Assembly: GCA_023446675.1 (NCBI GenBank)
Contig: JAEXPO010000539.1
Coordinates: 1-10,900, forward strand
Reading direction: 5' to 3'
From: Bacillota bacterium
Lineage (GTDB): Bacteria; Bacillota; Clostridia; DSM-8532
Length of the DNA: 10,900 bases
A program made the position numbers and the translations under genes. Positions 1-9,176 of the stretch are shown piece after piece. The notes beneath the pieces are model-generated. The model was not told the origin of the DNA, did no database searches, and saw only the letters and a list, made by a program, of their open reading frames with translations. The number at the start of each line of letters is the position of its first letter. Positions within the stretch are counted from its first letter, which is position 1.

Positions 1-2
1 TC

Positions 3-323
3 TTTGTTTTCTCGTATCTTTCCTCAAATAAGATAAAGAGAGTGGCGGTTCGGGAGCTCATTGTAGAATAAGACGCGTCTTTTGCAGGAAATTGAATTAA
101 TGAAGGAGAAGGCTTTTGCGTTCACACCAGGCAATGTAGAGGTTGGGGGGATACTGAAAAGCAGATCCGCCGGGGTAGTAATCCTGTTGGACACGGTAAA
201 GGAAAACAGCGAGAAGCTTTGGATAAGAAAAAAATCTGAAAGTCATTGACCTTGTCCCGTTATAGAAATAAAATTGACTTTGAGGGGCTAAAGCAGATTG
301 GCAGATTTAAGGTTTATCAATAG
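3..323 (+). pseudogene. Possible decayed coding remnant, unidentified
   Basis: No intact gene is visible here, but protein-like stretches appear one after another in different frames. Frame 3 is open from base 3 to a stop at 69-71 and ends RVAVRELIVE. Frame 1 then runs from about 67 to a TGA at 247-249, with an ATG at 100 that would give a 49-residue peptide beginning MKEKAFAFTPGNVEVGG. Frame 3 resumes around 243-323 and ends DFEGLKQIGRFKVYQ before TAG. Joined together they read like one protein broken by two or more frameshifts. I do not recognise the family. No clear ribosome binding site precedes the ATG at 100, so a free-standing small gene is less likely. The alternative is ordinary non-coding sequence with chance open reading. 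Confidence 0.3.
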
Positions 324-365
324 GGCTTTGTTAACTGTGTGGATGCATTAGCATAGTCTCACAAA

Positions 366-371
366 AAGGAG
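366..371 (+). promoter_or_regulatory. Ribosome binding site of the SEC-C gene
   Basis: An AAGGAGG-like sequence lies about 7 bases before the ATG at 379. It matches the 16S rRNA anti-Shine-Dalgarno sequence well and supports this start codon. The nearest promoter-like sequence upstream is poor, so the transcription start is not placed. Confidence 0.75.
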
Positions 372-378
372 GAACATA

Positions 379-1335
379 ATGTATACGGCTGGAAGAAATG
401 ACCCCTGTCCCTGTGGAAGCGGAAAAAAATATAAAAAATGCTGTATCGACAAAAGTGATGCCGATAGACAAGCAAATTGGTTTACAAACCGTTTGAGCAG
501 CTTTTTAACCTATGAAAAAGTAAATGTGCTGAGTACGGATGAGATCATTTATAAATTACAAAGTATGGGAATAGCCTTTAATAAAGAGACGTTCCTTTGT
601 GAAATAAAGCGTTTTTATTCGGCAGAGCAATTATCAAGTCAATGGTTAGAAACTTATAAGGTAACAGCTAAAGGCAGTGATGGGGATTTCCCCTGGTTTG
701 CTGCCTGGGTGTTATGGGATCGTCTGTCACCTGAAAATATGTTATGCATGGAACAAATGAATGATTTGATAGATAAGGGTTTTGAGGTGCTATCGGAAAA
801 CGATTCCACCCAAGCATGTGATATTTGGCTCAAGGTTTGGGAGGCAATAAAATGCAGAATCAGACCGGAGCTTAGAACAATGGAATATCTTGATGAGGAA
901 TATAAGAAGTGCTTTTTTATCAGTAATTTCTGCCAGGATCTTGAGAGCGAATTTCATAATGCCGGTTTGGCTAATCCAATTTATTTTGAGAAAAGAGTCA
1001 ATTATTGCAAAGAATTTTTAAGTTACTTTCCGGATGAAGATGAGCTTATAATTCACAATATGAGAAGAGCCGTTATTGATTCTTATATTCGTTTAAAAGC
1101 ATTCGAGGAAGCTGAAAAAAGCTTGGAGGATCTTGATAAGGAATACCCGGACAATCCTTGGACCTATATCGAATACGGAGATAGATATTTTATGCAAGAT
1201 GATGATAGAATGAAGGATTTACAAAAAGCAAAGGCCTTTTATATGAAAGCGTTATCTATCGCAAAGAATGATTCTGATAAAAAAGCAGTTGAGGAAAGGC
1301 TTGAGGATTTGCAGAAGGATTTGCTTCAAGATTAA
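379..1335 (+). CDS. SEC-C zinc-motif protein with TPR-like C-terminal helices
   Basis: The 318-residue protein opens with a textbook SEC-C motif: NDPCPCGSGKKYKKCC, with Cys10, Cys12, Cys21 and Cys22 as the expected zinc ligands. This motif is best known at the C-terminus of SecA, where it binds zinc and contacts SecB or ribosomes, but it also occurs as an N-terminal tag on many uncharacterised bacterial proteins. The middle (about 60-200) has no domain I recognise. Residues of about 225-310 form amphipathic helical pairs resembling TPRs, including a segment around YGDRYFMQDDDRMKDLQKAKAFYMKAL. No signal peptide or membrane segment is seen, so it is probably cytoplasmic and may act in protein-protein contacts; its function is unknown. 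The start is fixed by a strong ribosome binding site. The gene is more AT-rich than the sugar genes downstream and stands alone. Its 3' end may be frameshifted, because an adjacent frame continues as convincing coding sequence to 1397. Confidence 0.85.
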   Translation: MYTAGRNDPCPCGSGKKYKKCCIDKSDADRQANWFTNRLSSFLTYEKVNVLSTDEIIYKLQSMGIAFNKETFLCEIKRFYSAEQLSSQWLETYKVTAKGSDGDFPWFAAWVLWDRLSPENMLCMEQMNDLIDKGFEVLSENDSTQACDIWLKVWEAIKCRIRPELRTMEYLDEEYKKCFFISNFCQDLESEFHNAGLANPIYFEKRVNYCKEFLSYFPDEDELIIHNMRRAVIDSYIRLKAFEEAEKSLEDLDKEYPDNPWTYIEYGDRYFMQDDDRMKDLQKAKAFYMKALSIAKNDSDKKAVEERLEDLQKDLLQD

Positions 1336-1430
1336 AGTATGAATCAGAAGAGCTAAGCAATACCGATGGTTTTGAAGATGAAGAATGTCCTTTTTAAGCA
1401 GAAAGCAGTATTGATTTTCGCAAGAAGAAA

Positions 1431-1467
1431 AAAAATCGGCATTACCTTTGAAGGTATGCCGATTTTT
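1431..1467. terminator. Bidirectional intrinsic terminator
   Basis: A stem built from TCGGCAT(T)ACCT and AGGTATGCCGA closes on a 4-base loop (TTGA), with one unpaired T. It is flanked by a run of A on the left and a run of T on the right, so each strand reads as a GC-containing hairpin followed by U residues. It sits between the convergent SEC-C gene (stop at 1335, or 1397 in the alternative frame) and lacZ (stop at 1512), and can end transcription of both. Confidence 0.85.
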
Positions 1468-1511
1468 CACAATTAATCCAAGCCATTCGCTCCGGATAGA
1501 CGGTTAGCAGC

Positions 1512-4562
<3,051 letters not shown>

Positions 4563-4565
4563 TTA

Positions 4566-4571
4566 TCCTCT
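4566..4571 (-). promoter_or_regulatory. Ribosome binding site of lacZ
   Basis: Read on the minus strand, AGAGGA lies 6 bases before the ATG at 4559. This confirms the start that gives the full N-terminal sugar-binding domain. Confidence 0.75.
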
Positions 4572-4606
4572 TTCCTTTTTCCATAGTCATTTCATATTGA
4601 CAGGCG

Positions 4607-4657
4607 ATCAAACCTTGATAATCCATAAATGGAGAGTAAGAGTTGGATATGCATATC
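4607..4657. promoter_or_regulatory. Two inverted repeats in the lacZ leader, possible operators
   Basis: GATATGCATATC (4646-4657) is a perfect 12-base palindrome lying just downstream of the predicted lacZ -10 box. A second inverted repeat, ATCAA-ACC-TTGAT, lies at 4607-4619. Both fall in the predicted lacZ leader, where a bound protein could block transcription. The region is AT-rich, so short palindromes can arise by chance, and no regulator is assigned. Confidence 0.3.
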
Positions 4658-4669
4658 AATATATTCAAC

Positions 4670-4675
4670 ATTATA
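4670..4675 (-). promoter_or_regulatory. Probable -10 box of the lacZ promoter
   Basis: On the minus strand this is a perfect TATAAT. The matching -35 position (about 4693-4698) reads TATAAA, far from TTGACA. A good -10 with a poor -35 fits a promoter that needs an activator, here plausibly the divergent AraC protein. Transcription would start near 4663, leaving a leader of about 100 bases. Confidence 0.5.
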
Positions 4676-4721
4676 TAAGCTCTTTCTCACAATTTATATC
4701 CAAAGATATTAAAATACATGT

Positions 4722-4727
4722 TATAAT
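4722..4727 (+). promoter_or_regulatory. Probable -10 box of the AraC-family regulator gene
   Basis: This is a perfect TATAAT in the plus direction, with a poor -35 (TCCAAA at 4699-4704, 17-base spacing). It faces away from the lacZ -10 box, and the two -35 regions meet in the same short stretch (4692-4704). One regulator site there could act on both genes. The leader before the ATG at 4804 would be about 70 bases. Confidence 0.45.
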
Positions 4728-4803
4728 ATTAAAAACCCAAGACGCAAAATTAAAATATAGCACGTAACAACGCAATTTAGAGCAGTAAAGGCAGGAAGAA
4801 TCG

Positions 4804-5631
4804 ATGGACATGCAATTTTTCCCAACTGTTACCGAGCTGGAACAAAACCTACCTTTTTATCTTACCACCGCAGGCCATTGGGACAGACAGGATCATGTAA
4901 GGAGGCCCGATGGCTATGACAGCTATCAATGGCTCCAGTGCAGCGGAGGCGAGGGCAGGCTTCTTTTAGAGGGAGAGGAACATATTATCAGGGCGAATCA
5001 GGGCTTTTTTCTCTATCCAACGGTTCCCCACGAGTATTATCCCATAGCCTCACGGTGGGATATCGACTGGATTTCCTTTGGAGGCACCGGGTGGGAAAGC
5101 TTTTCAAAGGCTTCGGGCATAACCCGATCCGGTGTTTTCATGGTAACGCATCCGGAAGCCATAATCCTTCAAATTCAAAGCCTTTTAACCCTGGCTCGTT
5201 CCTCAAGCCTGATAAACGGGCTGGAATCCTCAAAAATTGTTTACTCCATTTTGCTGGATCTTATGAAGTACGCCACCTCCAGCAATGTGACGGTACAGCA
5301 GCAGTACACAAGGCTCCAGCCTGTACTGGAATACATGGCCAGGCATTATAATGAGTCCATCAGCCTGGAAACCCTGTCCGCCACCATTGGCGTTACACCC
5401 CAGTATCTATGCAACCTCTTTAAGGCGGCAATAAAAATGAGGCCCTTTGAATACCTCAATACCCTTAGAGTAAACCAGGGCAAGAAAATAATGGTGGAAG
5501 AGTCGGGAGTAAAAATCAGTGAGCTTGCCGAAAGACTCGGTTATGAAAGCGCCAGCTATTTTTGCGCCGTATTCAAGCGTATTGCCGGTATAAGCCCGGA
5601 ACGCTTCCGCAAAACCCATGCGCTCTATTAA
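4804..5631 (+). CDS. AraC-family transcriptional regulator, probable activator of lacZ
   Basis: A 275-residue protein with the classic two-part AraC layout. Residues of about 20-105 form a cupin-like sugar-sensing domain, seen in SGGEGRLLLEGEEHIIRANQ and the proline turn FLYPTVPHEYYP. Residues of about 170-272 form the double helix-turn-helix DNA-binding domain: helix-turn-helix 1 around LETLSATIGVTPQYLCNLFK, and helix-turn-helix 2 around ISELAERLGYESASYFCAVF, followed by the family signature FKRIAGISPERFR. A GGAAG sequence about 6 bases before the ATG at 4804 supports the start, although an ATG two codons later is possible. The gene is divergent from the beta-galactosidase with a shared promoter region. 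The usual role of such proteins is to activate the neighbouring sugar gene when inducer is bound. The inducer is not known, though a galactoside is a fair guess from context. Confidence 0.93.
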   Translation: MDMQFFPTVTELEQNLPFYLTTAGHWDRQDHVRRPDGYDSYQWLQCSGGEGRLLLEGEEHIIRANQGFFLYPTVPHEYYPIASRWDIDWISFGGTGWESFSKASGITRSGVFMVTHPEAIILQIQSLLTLARSSSLINGLESSKIVYSILLDLMKYATSSNVTVQQQYTRLQPVLEYMARHYNESISLETLSATIGVTPQYLCNLFKAAIKMRPFEYLNTLRVNQGKKIMVEESGVKISELAERLGYESASYFCAVFKRIAGISPERFRKTHALY

Positions 5632-5646
5632 ACCCGTAAGCCCCTG

Positions 5647-6843
5647 TTAATCCGCATAGCTGAGCCCTTGGATGACATCTCCGGCATTGGCCTTTAAATC
5701 CGGGAGATAATCGAAAGGCTCCACTTTCAGCCAGCCCCGGCGCTTGTCTGCAGTTTCAAAAAGACACCATTCCTTATCGTCGCTTCCAACAAAGGAGAGC
5801 ATGTCGCCCTCCTTAACGGTGAAGGAAGAGGAGCCTTTTTTTGGCTCCTTGAGAAGCTTAAAGGAGATAAGAGCCGTTAAGTTGGGCAGAAAGTCCGCCA
5901 TTTCCTTGTCCTGGCAGTCAATATAGAAGGTGTCGTAATAAAGCTCTTTGGGTACATGCTCTAAAAGATGGCTGCTGTTTAGCCGGTATTCATCGGTATA
6001 AAACCAGGTCTGGATCAGATGGCCCCGGGTGCGGCCAAATACGGTTCCGTCGCCTGCAACGGTTCTGTCACTTCCGCAGAGCCCCTCTGCCGATCCCATA
6101 AAAATAAGACTTTTCCCATCATAATAGTAGAAATAGGAATCATAATCATTGCTGGGGCCATAAGCTTCCACAATGATTTCCTTGTATTTGTCGGAGGGAT
6201 TAATGTCTACAATATGAAAGCCCTGGGAAGGATTGTCGGCCCATCCGGAAACGGAGAGGTCGTTGACAAAAAGGGCATAGTTGGCGTCCTTAGAGACACT
6301 GATATTTAATTCAATGGTTTCAGGCTTTCCGTCACCGTCCAAATCCACGGTGTTCTTTAAATAACTGAAGGTCCTGTAATTATCCGTGTAAATAAGATCC
6401 TTTTCCCTTACCCAGCCACGAAAATCCTTATCGGTGCCCTTTGCCTGAATTCGGACCAGCCCGTTTTGGACGTCGTCAAAAATGTCTACGCGGGTATAGT
6501 AGTCGTAAGGCGGTTGATAGTTCATAAATTCCTCTGCCAGAGGAGCATCCTTTTGAGGAAGCGTATAGATAGGCGTGCCCGGCTTCACAAGAGCGTCATT
6601 AAAGGCCTCCTCTTCCACGTGTGGGGTGGAGTCCGGCAGAAGCTCCCTTTCCCTGGGCATGGTATCAAATTCCGGATCCTCCTGTTCAGGTGAGGTAAAT
6701 AAATTTGATTCTGAAAGAGGCAAGGAGGAATAGCCGGGATCCGAATATAAGAGGCGGGGCAGAATAAACAGCAGGACGATGGAAGCTGCCGCAAGAGCCG
6801 TCATTTTAAGTACAAGCTTTCGATTAATCATACACTTGACCAC
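5647..6843 (-). CDS. Membrane-anchored protein with SH3-like domains and a VCBS/FG-GAP-like motif
   Basis: Translation from a GTG at 6843 gives 398 residues; an ATG four codons later (6831) gives 394. Spacing to the GGAAGG sequence does not settle which is used. A positively charged N-terminus followed by a hydrophobic segment (about 13-32) acts as signal peptide or membrane anchor. No lipobox cysteine is seen. An acidic, proline-rich linker (about 35-85) leads to an SH3-like domain (about 88-152, ending RGWVREKDLIYTD). Next comes DLDGDGKPE (about 167-175), a calcium-loop motif typical of FG-GAP/VCBS propeller-like proteins. A second SH3-like domain sits at about 335-377 (VKEGDMLSF, RRGWLKVEP). 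Such proteins are usually extracellular and may bind the cell wall. I cannot give a specific function. It is transcribed away from the sugar operon and is convergent with the AraC gene, so it is probably a separate unit. Confidence 0.8.
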   Translation of the reverse strand: MVKCMINRKLVLKMTALAAASIVLLFILPRLLYSDPGYSSLPLSESNLFTSPEQEDPEFDTMPRERELLPDSTPHVEEEAFNDALVKPGTPIYTLPQKDAPLAEEFMNYQPPYDYYTRVDIFDDVQNGLVRIQAKGTDKDFRGWVREKDLIYTDNYRTFSYLKNTVDLDGDGKPETIELNISVSKDANYALFVNDLSVSGWADNPSQGFHIVDINPSDKYKEIIVEAYGPSNDYDSYFYYYDGKSLIFMGSAEGLCGSDRTVAGDGTVFGRTRGHLIQTWFYTDEYRLNSSHLLEHVPKELYYDTFYIDCQDKEMADFLPNLTALISFKLLKEPKKGSSSFTVKEGDMLSFVGSDDKEWCLFETADKRRGWLKVEPFDYLPDLKANAGDVIQGLSYAD

Positions 6844-6904
6844 TTTCCTTCCGACAGGGAGAAAAAGCTTTCATCCCCTTATAGCTACGTGCCGTTGCTA
6901 CTGT

Positions 6905-6943
6905 TATTATATACCACTATTATATACCACTATTATATACCAC
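6905..6943. repeat. Three tandem 13-bp repeats containing minus-strand -10 boxes
   Basis: The unit TATTATATACCAC occurs three times without gaps (6905-6917, 6918-6930, 6931-6943). Read on the minus strand, each unit contains TATAATA, so three -10-like boxes are stacked 13 bases apart upstream of the SH3/VCBS gene. No consensus -35 stands at 16-18 bases from any of them; TTGCAC (minus strand, 6946-6951) is the nearest candidate but its spacing does not fit. The array may form the promoter of the minus-strand gene or may be a slippage product. Confidence 0.8.
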
Positions 6944-7047
6944 CCGTGCAAAATAAGGGGAAATAATTGGGGTTGCTTTTGCTGCAGAGTCTTCTTTTCA
7001 ATATGAAAACAGCCTTCGGGTAATCCCTGATTGAGCGGAAAAGTCTA

Positions 7048-7076
7048 TTGACATTTAAAAGTGGCCTCAATAAAAT
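7048..7076 (+). promoter_or_regulatory. Strong sigma-A promoter of the hydrolase-esterase operon
   Basis: A perfect -35 TTGACA (7048-7053) is separated by exactly 17 bases from TAAAAT (7071-7076), which differs from TATAAT at one base. Transcription would start near 7083. The following leader of about 75 bases contains two symmetric elements, which suggests that a strong basal promoter is held in check by a repressor or roadblock. This is unlike the activator-type promoters of the lacZ region. Confidence 0.75.
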
Positions 7077-7092
7077 GGTTACAGCATGAGGC

Positions 7093-7133
7093 AACCGGTT
7101 TGAAAACAGGTATCTTGGGGGGATATAAGATAC
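7093..7133. promoter_or_regulatory. Possible operator elements downstream of the operon promoter
   Basis: AACCGGTT (7093-7100) is a perfect 8-base palindrome of the CG-centred kind common in LacI/GalR operators. GTATCTT (7110-7116) and AAGATAC (7127-7133) form a perfect 7-base inverted repeat with a 10-base spacer containing a G run. Both lie between the predicted transcription start (about 7083) and the hydrolase start codon. The second could also fold as an RNA hairpin, but no U-tract follows, so it is not a terminator. The binding protein is unknown. Confidence 0.4.
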
Positions 7134-7144
7134 GCCTGATGCAA

Positions 7145-7150
7145 ACGGAG
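7145..7150 (+). promoter_or_regulatory. Ribosome binding site of the hydrolase gene
   Basis: A CGGAGGAA sequence lies about 8 bases before the ATG at 7159. This supports that start, which places the family motif YRQVHLDFHTS near the N-terminus. Confidence 0.7.
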
Positions 7151-7158
7151 GAATACCT

Positions 7159-9147
7159 ATGAAGGAAAATCATCTGGCTTACAGACAGGTTCACCTTGAT
7201 TTTCACACCTCGGAAGCAATTGCCGGCATCGGCAGCCGTTTTTCAAGGGAACAATTCCAAAAGGCCCTGAAACTGGGGCATGTCAACTCCATTACCGTCT
7301 TTTCAAAATGCCACCATGGGTGGGCTTATCATCCCAGCAAGGCCAACGAAATGCATCCGGGACTAAGCTTTGATTTATTGGGCGAAATGATTGAAGCTGC
7401 CCATGAAATCGGTGTTAAAACCCCTGTTTATATTTCGGCGGGCTTGGATGAAAAAACAGCGGTAAGGCATCCTGAATGGCTTATTCGCAAAAAGAATTCC
7501 CAGACACAGTGGGCATCCGACTTTTTGGTGCCCGGCTACCATGAATTCTGCATGAATTCGCCCTACCTGGACTATCTGGCAAAGCAGGTGGAAGAGGTTG
7601 TTGAGAATTACGATGGGGACGGTATTTTTCTGGATATCGTGGGGGTCAGGCAATGCTACTGCAACCGCTGTATAGCTTCCATAAGAGCACAGGGAAAGGA
7701 TCCCAGAGATCCGGCAGCCGTTTTGGAGCAGGGAGAAAAGAATTACGCTCTTTATACGAGAACCATTAATGAGACCATTCACCGCATTAAGCCGGGAATG
7801 CGCATTTTCCATAACGGCGGCCACATTCGCAGAGGACGCCGGGATCTGGCTTTCATGAACACACATCTGGAGCTGGAATCCCTGCCTACAGGGGGCTGGG
7901 GTTATGATCATTTTCCATTGTCGGCCCGGTACGTTCAAAATCTGGGTATGGAATTCTTGGGAATGACAGGAAAATTTCACACCTCCTGGGGTGAATTCGG
8001 CGGGTTTAAGCACCCCAACGCCCTTCGCTATGAAGCCGCCCTCAGTATTGCCAACGGCGCCAAATGCTCCATTGGGGATCAGCTCCATCCCGAGGGACTC
8101 ATGGATGAATCCACCTATGCCTTAATCGGAGCCGCTTATGGGGAGGTTGAGGCCAAGGAGGCCTGGTGCCTGGATACGAAGAATATTGCCGACGTTGGGC
8201 TTCTTTCCCTGGAAGCCGCCGGACCTAAGAATAAAGAAGAAGGCATGAAAACGGGAAAGACGGACGCTGGGGCTGTTCGTATCCTACTTGAAGGGAAATT
8301 CCTGTTTGATGTGATTGATAAGGAAGAGAATTTTTCAAAATATAAGGTCATCCTACTGCCCGATGCCGTACGGGTTGACACCGATCTGGCTCAAAAGCTC
8401 TCAGCTTTTGTTAAGGCGGGAGGAAGGCTTCTGGCAACAGGAGAATCGGGATTAAATGAAGAGGGGGATGCCTTTGTTCTTAAGCTGGGAGTCAAAAATC
8501 CCCGGCCCAATCCCTATAACCCGGATTATTTCAGGCCCTTATTCGATACTCCGGTGAACGGACAGGCTGCTTATGTTTTCTATTCCCAGGGGACAAGGGT
8601 AGAGCTGGAGGGCGGCCTGGTGCTGGGCAACCGGGAGGATCCCTATTTTAACCGGGATGCGTTTCATTTCTGCTCCCACAAGCATACTCCCAACAGTGAA
8701 AAGAATGGCGGGCCGGGCATGGTGGAAGGCCCTGACGGAATTTACATCGCCTGGCGTGTTTTTGAGGACTATGCCACTATAGGAAGTCTCGCCCTTAAGG
8801 AAACTGTGGTGTATGCCTTAAACAGGCTTCTGGGAAGGAATAAAACCCTGGAAACCTCTCTCGGAGCCCAGGGCGTTACGACGCTTACCTACTCGGAGAA
8901 GGAGAACCGCTATGTTTCCCACCTTCTTTATGCCGTGCCGGTAAAAAGAGGGGAAAACGTGGAGATTATTGAAGACCTTTTGCCGGTCAGCAATACGGCG
9001 GTACGGCTTCGTCTGCCCGAAAAAGTAAAGGGGGTAACCCTTGTTCCGGAAGGCAAGCCTCTGGCTTTCAGCCAGGATGAGGACGGCATAAGCTTTACTG
9101 TGCCTGAATTCACCTGCCACCAGATGGTGGAGCTTAGGTGTAAATGA
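7159..9147 (+). CDS. GHL6/GH151-like glycoside hydrolase, putative alpha-L-fucosidase-type enzyme
   Basis: A 662-residue protein with no signal peptide. The N-terminal motif YRQVHLDFHTS (8-18) and the barrel segments ITVFSKCHHGWAYHPS (about 45-60), VKTPVYISAG and YDGDGIFLDIVG (151-162) resemble the hypothetical glycosyl hydrolase 6 (GHL6) barrel. Some members of that group are classed as GH151 alpha-L-fucosidases. From about 335 an A4-beta-galactosidase-type trimerisation domain follows (YKVILLPDAVRVD, AGGRLLATGESGL), then a beta-rich C-terminus. Asp159 is a reasonable nucleophile candidate by analogy with GH29, and Glu279 in HTSWGEFGG is a conserved-looking carboxylate; both assignments are inference. 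CYCNRC (166-171) matches the zinc-binding cluster of GH42 enzymes. It is the first gene of an operon with an esterase and an AraC regulator, so it probably cleaves imported oligosaccharides. The substrate is uncertain; a beta-galactosidase or other exo-activity is possible. Confidence 0.75.
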   Translation: MKENHLAYRQVHLDFHTSEAIAGIGSRFSREQFQKALKLGHVNSITVFSKCHHGWAYHPSKANEMHPGLSFDLLGEMIEAAHEIGVKTPVYISAGLDEKTAVRHPEWLIRKKNSQTQWASDFLVPGYHEFCMNSPYLDYLAKQVEEVVENYDGDGIFLDIVGVRQCYCNRCIASIRAQGKDPRDPAAVLEQGEKNYALYTRTINETIHRIKPGMRIFHNGGHIRRGRRDLAFMNTHLELESLPTGGWGYDHFPLSARYVQNLGMEFLGMTGKFHTSWGEFGGFKHPNALRYEAALSIANGAKCSIGDQLHPEGLMDESTYALIGAAYGEVEAKEAWCLDTKNIADVGLLSLEAAGPKNKEEGMKTGKTDAGAVRILLEGKFLFDVIDKEENFSKYKVILLPDAVRVDTDLAQKLSAFVKAGGRLLATGESGLNEEGDAFVLKLGVKNPRPNPYNPDYFRPLFDTPVNGQAAYVFYSQGTRVELEGGLVLGNREDPYFNRDAFHFCSHKHTPNSEKNGGPGMVEGPDGIYIAWRVFEDYATIGSLALKETVVYALNRLLGRNKTLETSLGAQGVTTLTYSEKENRYVSHLLYAVPVKRGENVEIIEDLLPVSNTAVRLRLPEKVKGVTLVPEGKPLAFSQDEDGISFTVPEFTCHQMVELRCK

Positions 9148-9163
9148 ATAGAAAAAGAACATG

Positions 9164-9168
9164 GGAGG
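9164..9168 (+). promoter_or_regulatory. Ribosome binding site that decides the esterase start
   Basis: GGAGG lies 8 bases before the ATG at 9177 but only 2 bases before the ATG at 9171. The ATG at 9144 that overlaps the hydrolase stop lies upstream of this site. The spacing selects 9177, which also gives the N-terminus expected for the family. Confidence 0.75.
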
Positions 9169-9176
9169 AAATGAAT

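Noticed and set aside
328..357. Promoter-like TTGTTA and CATAGT before the SEC-C gene
   Set aside because: The -10 is weak, the spacing is 18, and the transcript would start almost on the ribosome binding site.
1276..1282. Run of A as a programmed -1 frameshift site in the SEC-C gene
   Set aside because: The run is not in the phase of a canonical slippery heptamer, and the -1 frame meets a stop codon soon after it.
4597..4602. Perfect TTGACA in the plus direction in the lacZ leader
   Set aside because: No acceptable -10 stands 16-18 bases downstream (AATCCA at 17), so it is probably chance.
6905..6943. CRISPR or attachment site for the tandem repeats
   Set aside because: The units abut without spacers, are only 13 bases long, and no cas or integrase gene is nearby.
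7110..7133. Riboswitch or terminator in the operon leader
   Set aside because: The stem is short with a long spacer, there is no U-tract, and the leader of about 75 bases lacks any aptamer pattern I recognise.
7375..8088. Long minus-strand open frame opposite the hydrolase (237 codons)
   Set aside because: It is antisense to the well-supported hydrolase barrel, with no family motif and no upstream signals.
9144..9176. Esterase start at 9144, overlapping the hydrolase stop as ATGA
   Set aside because: An ATGA overlap would suggest translational coupling, but a good GGAGG site lies after this ATG and fits the ATG at 9177, which also gives the normal family N-terminus.
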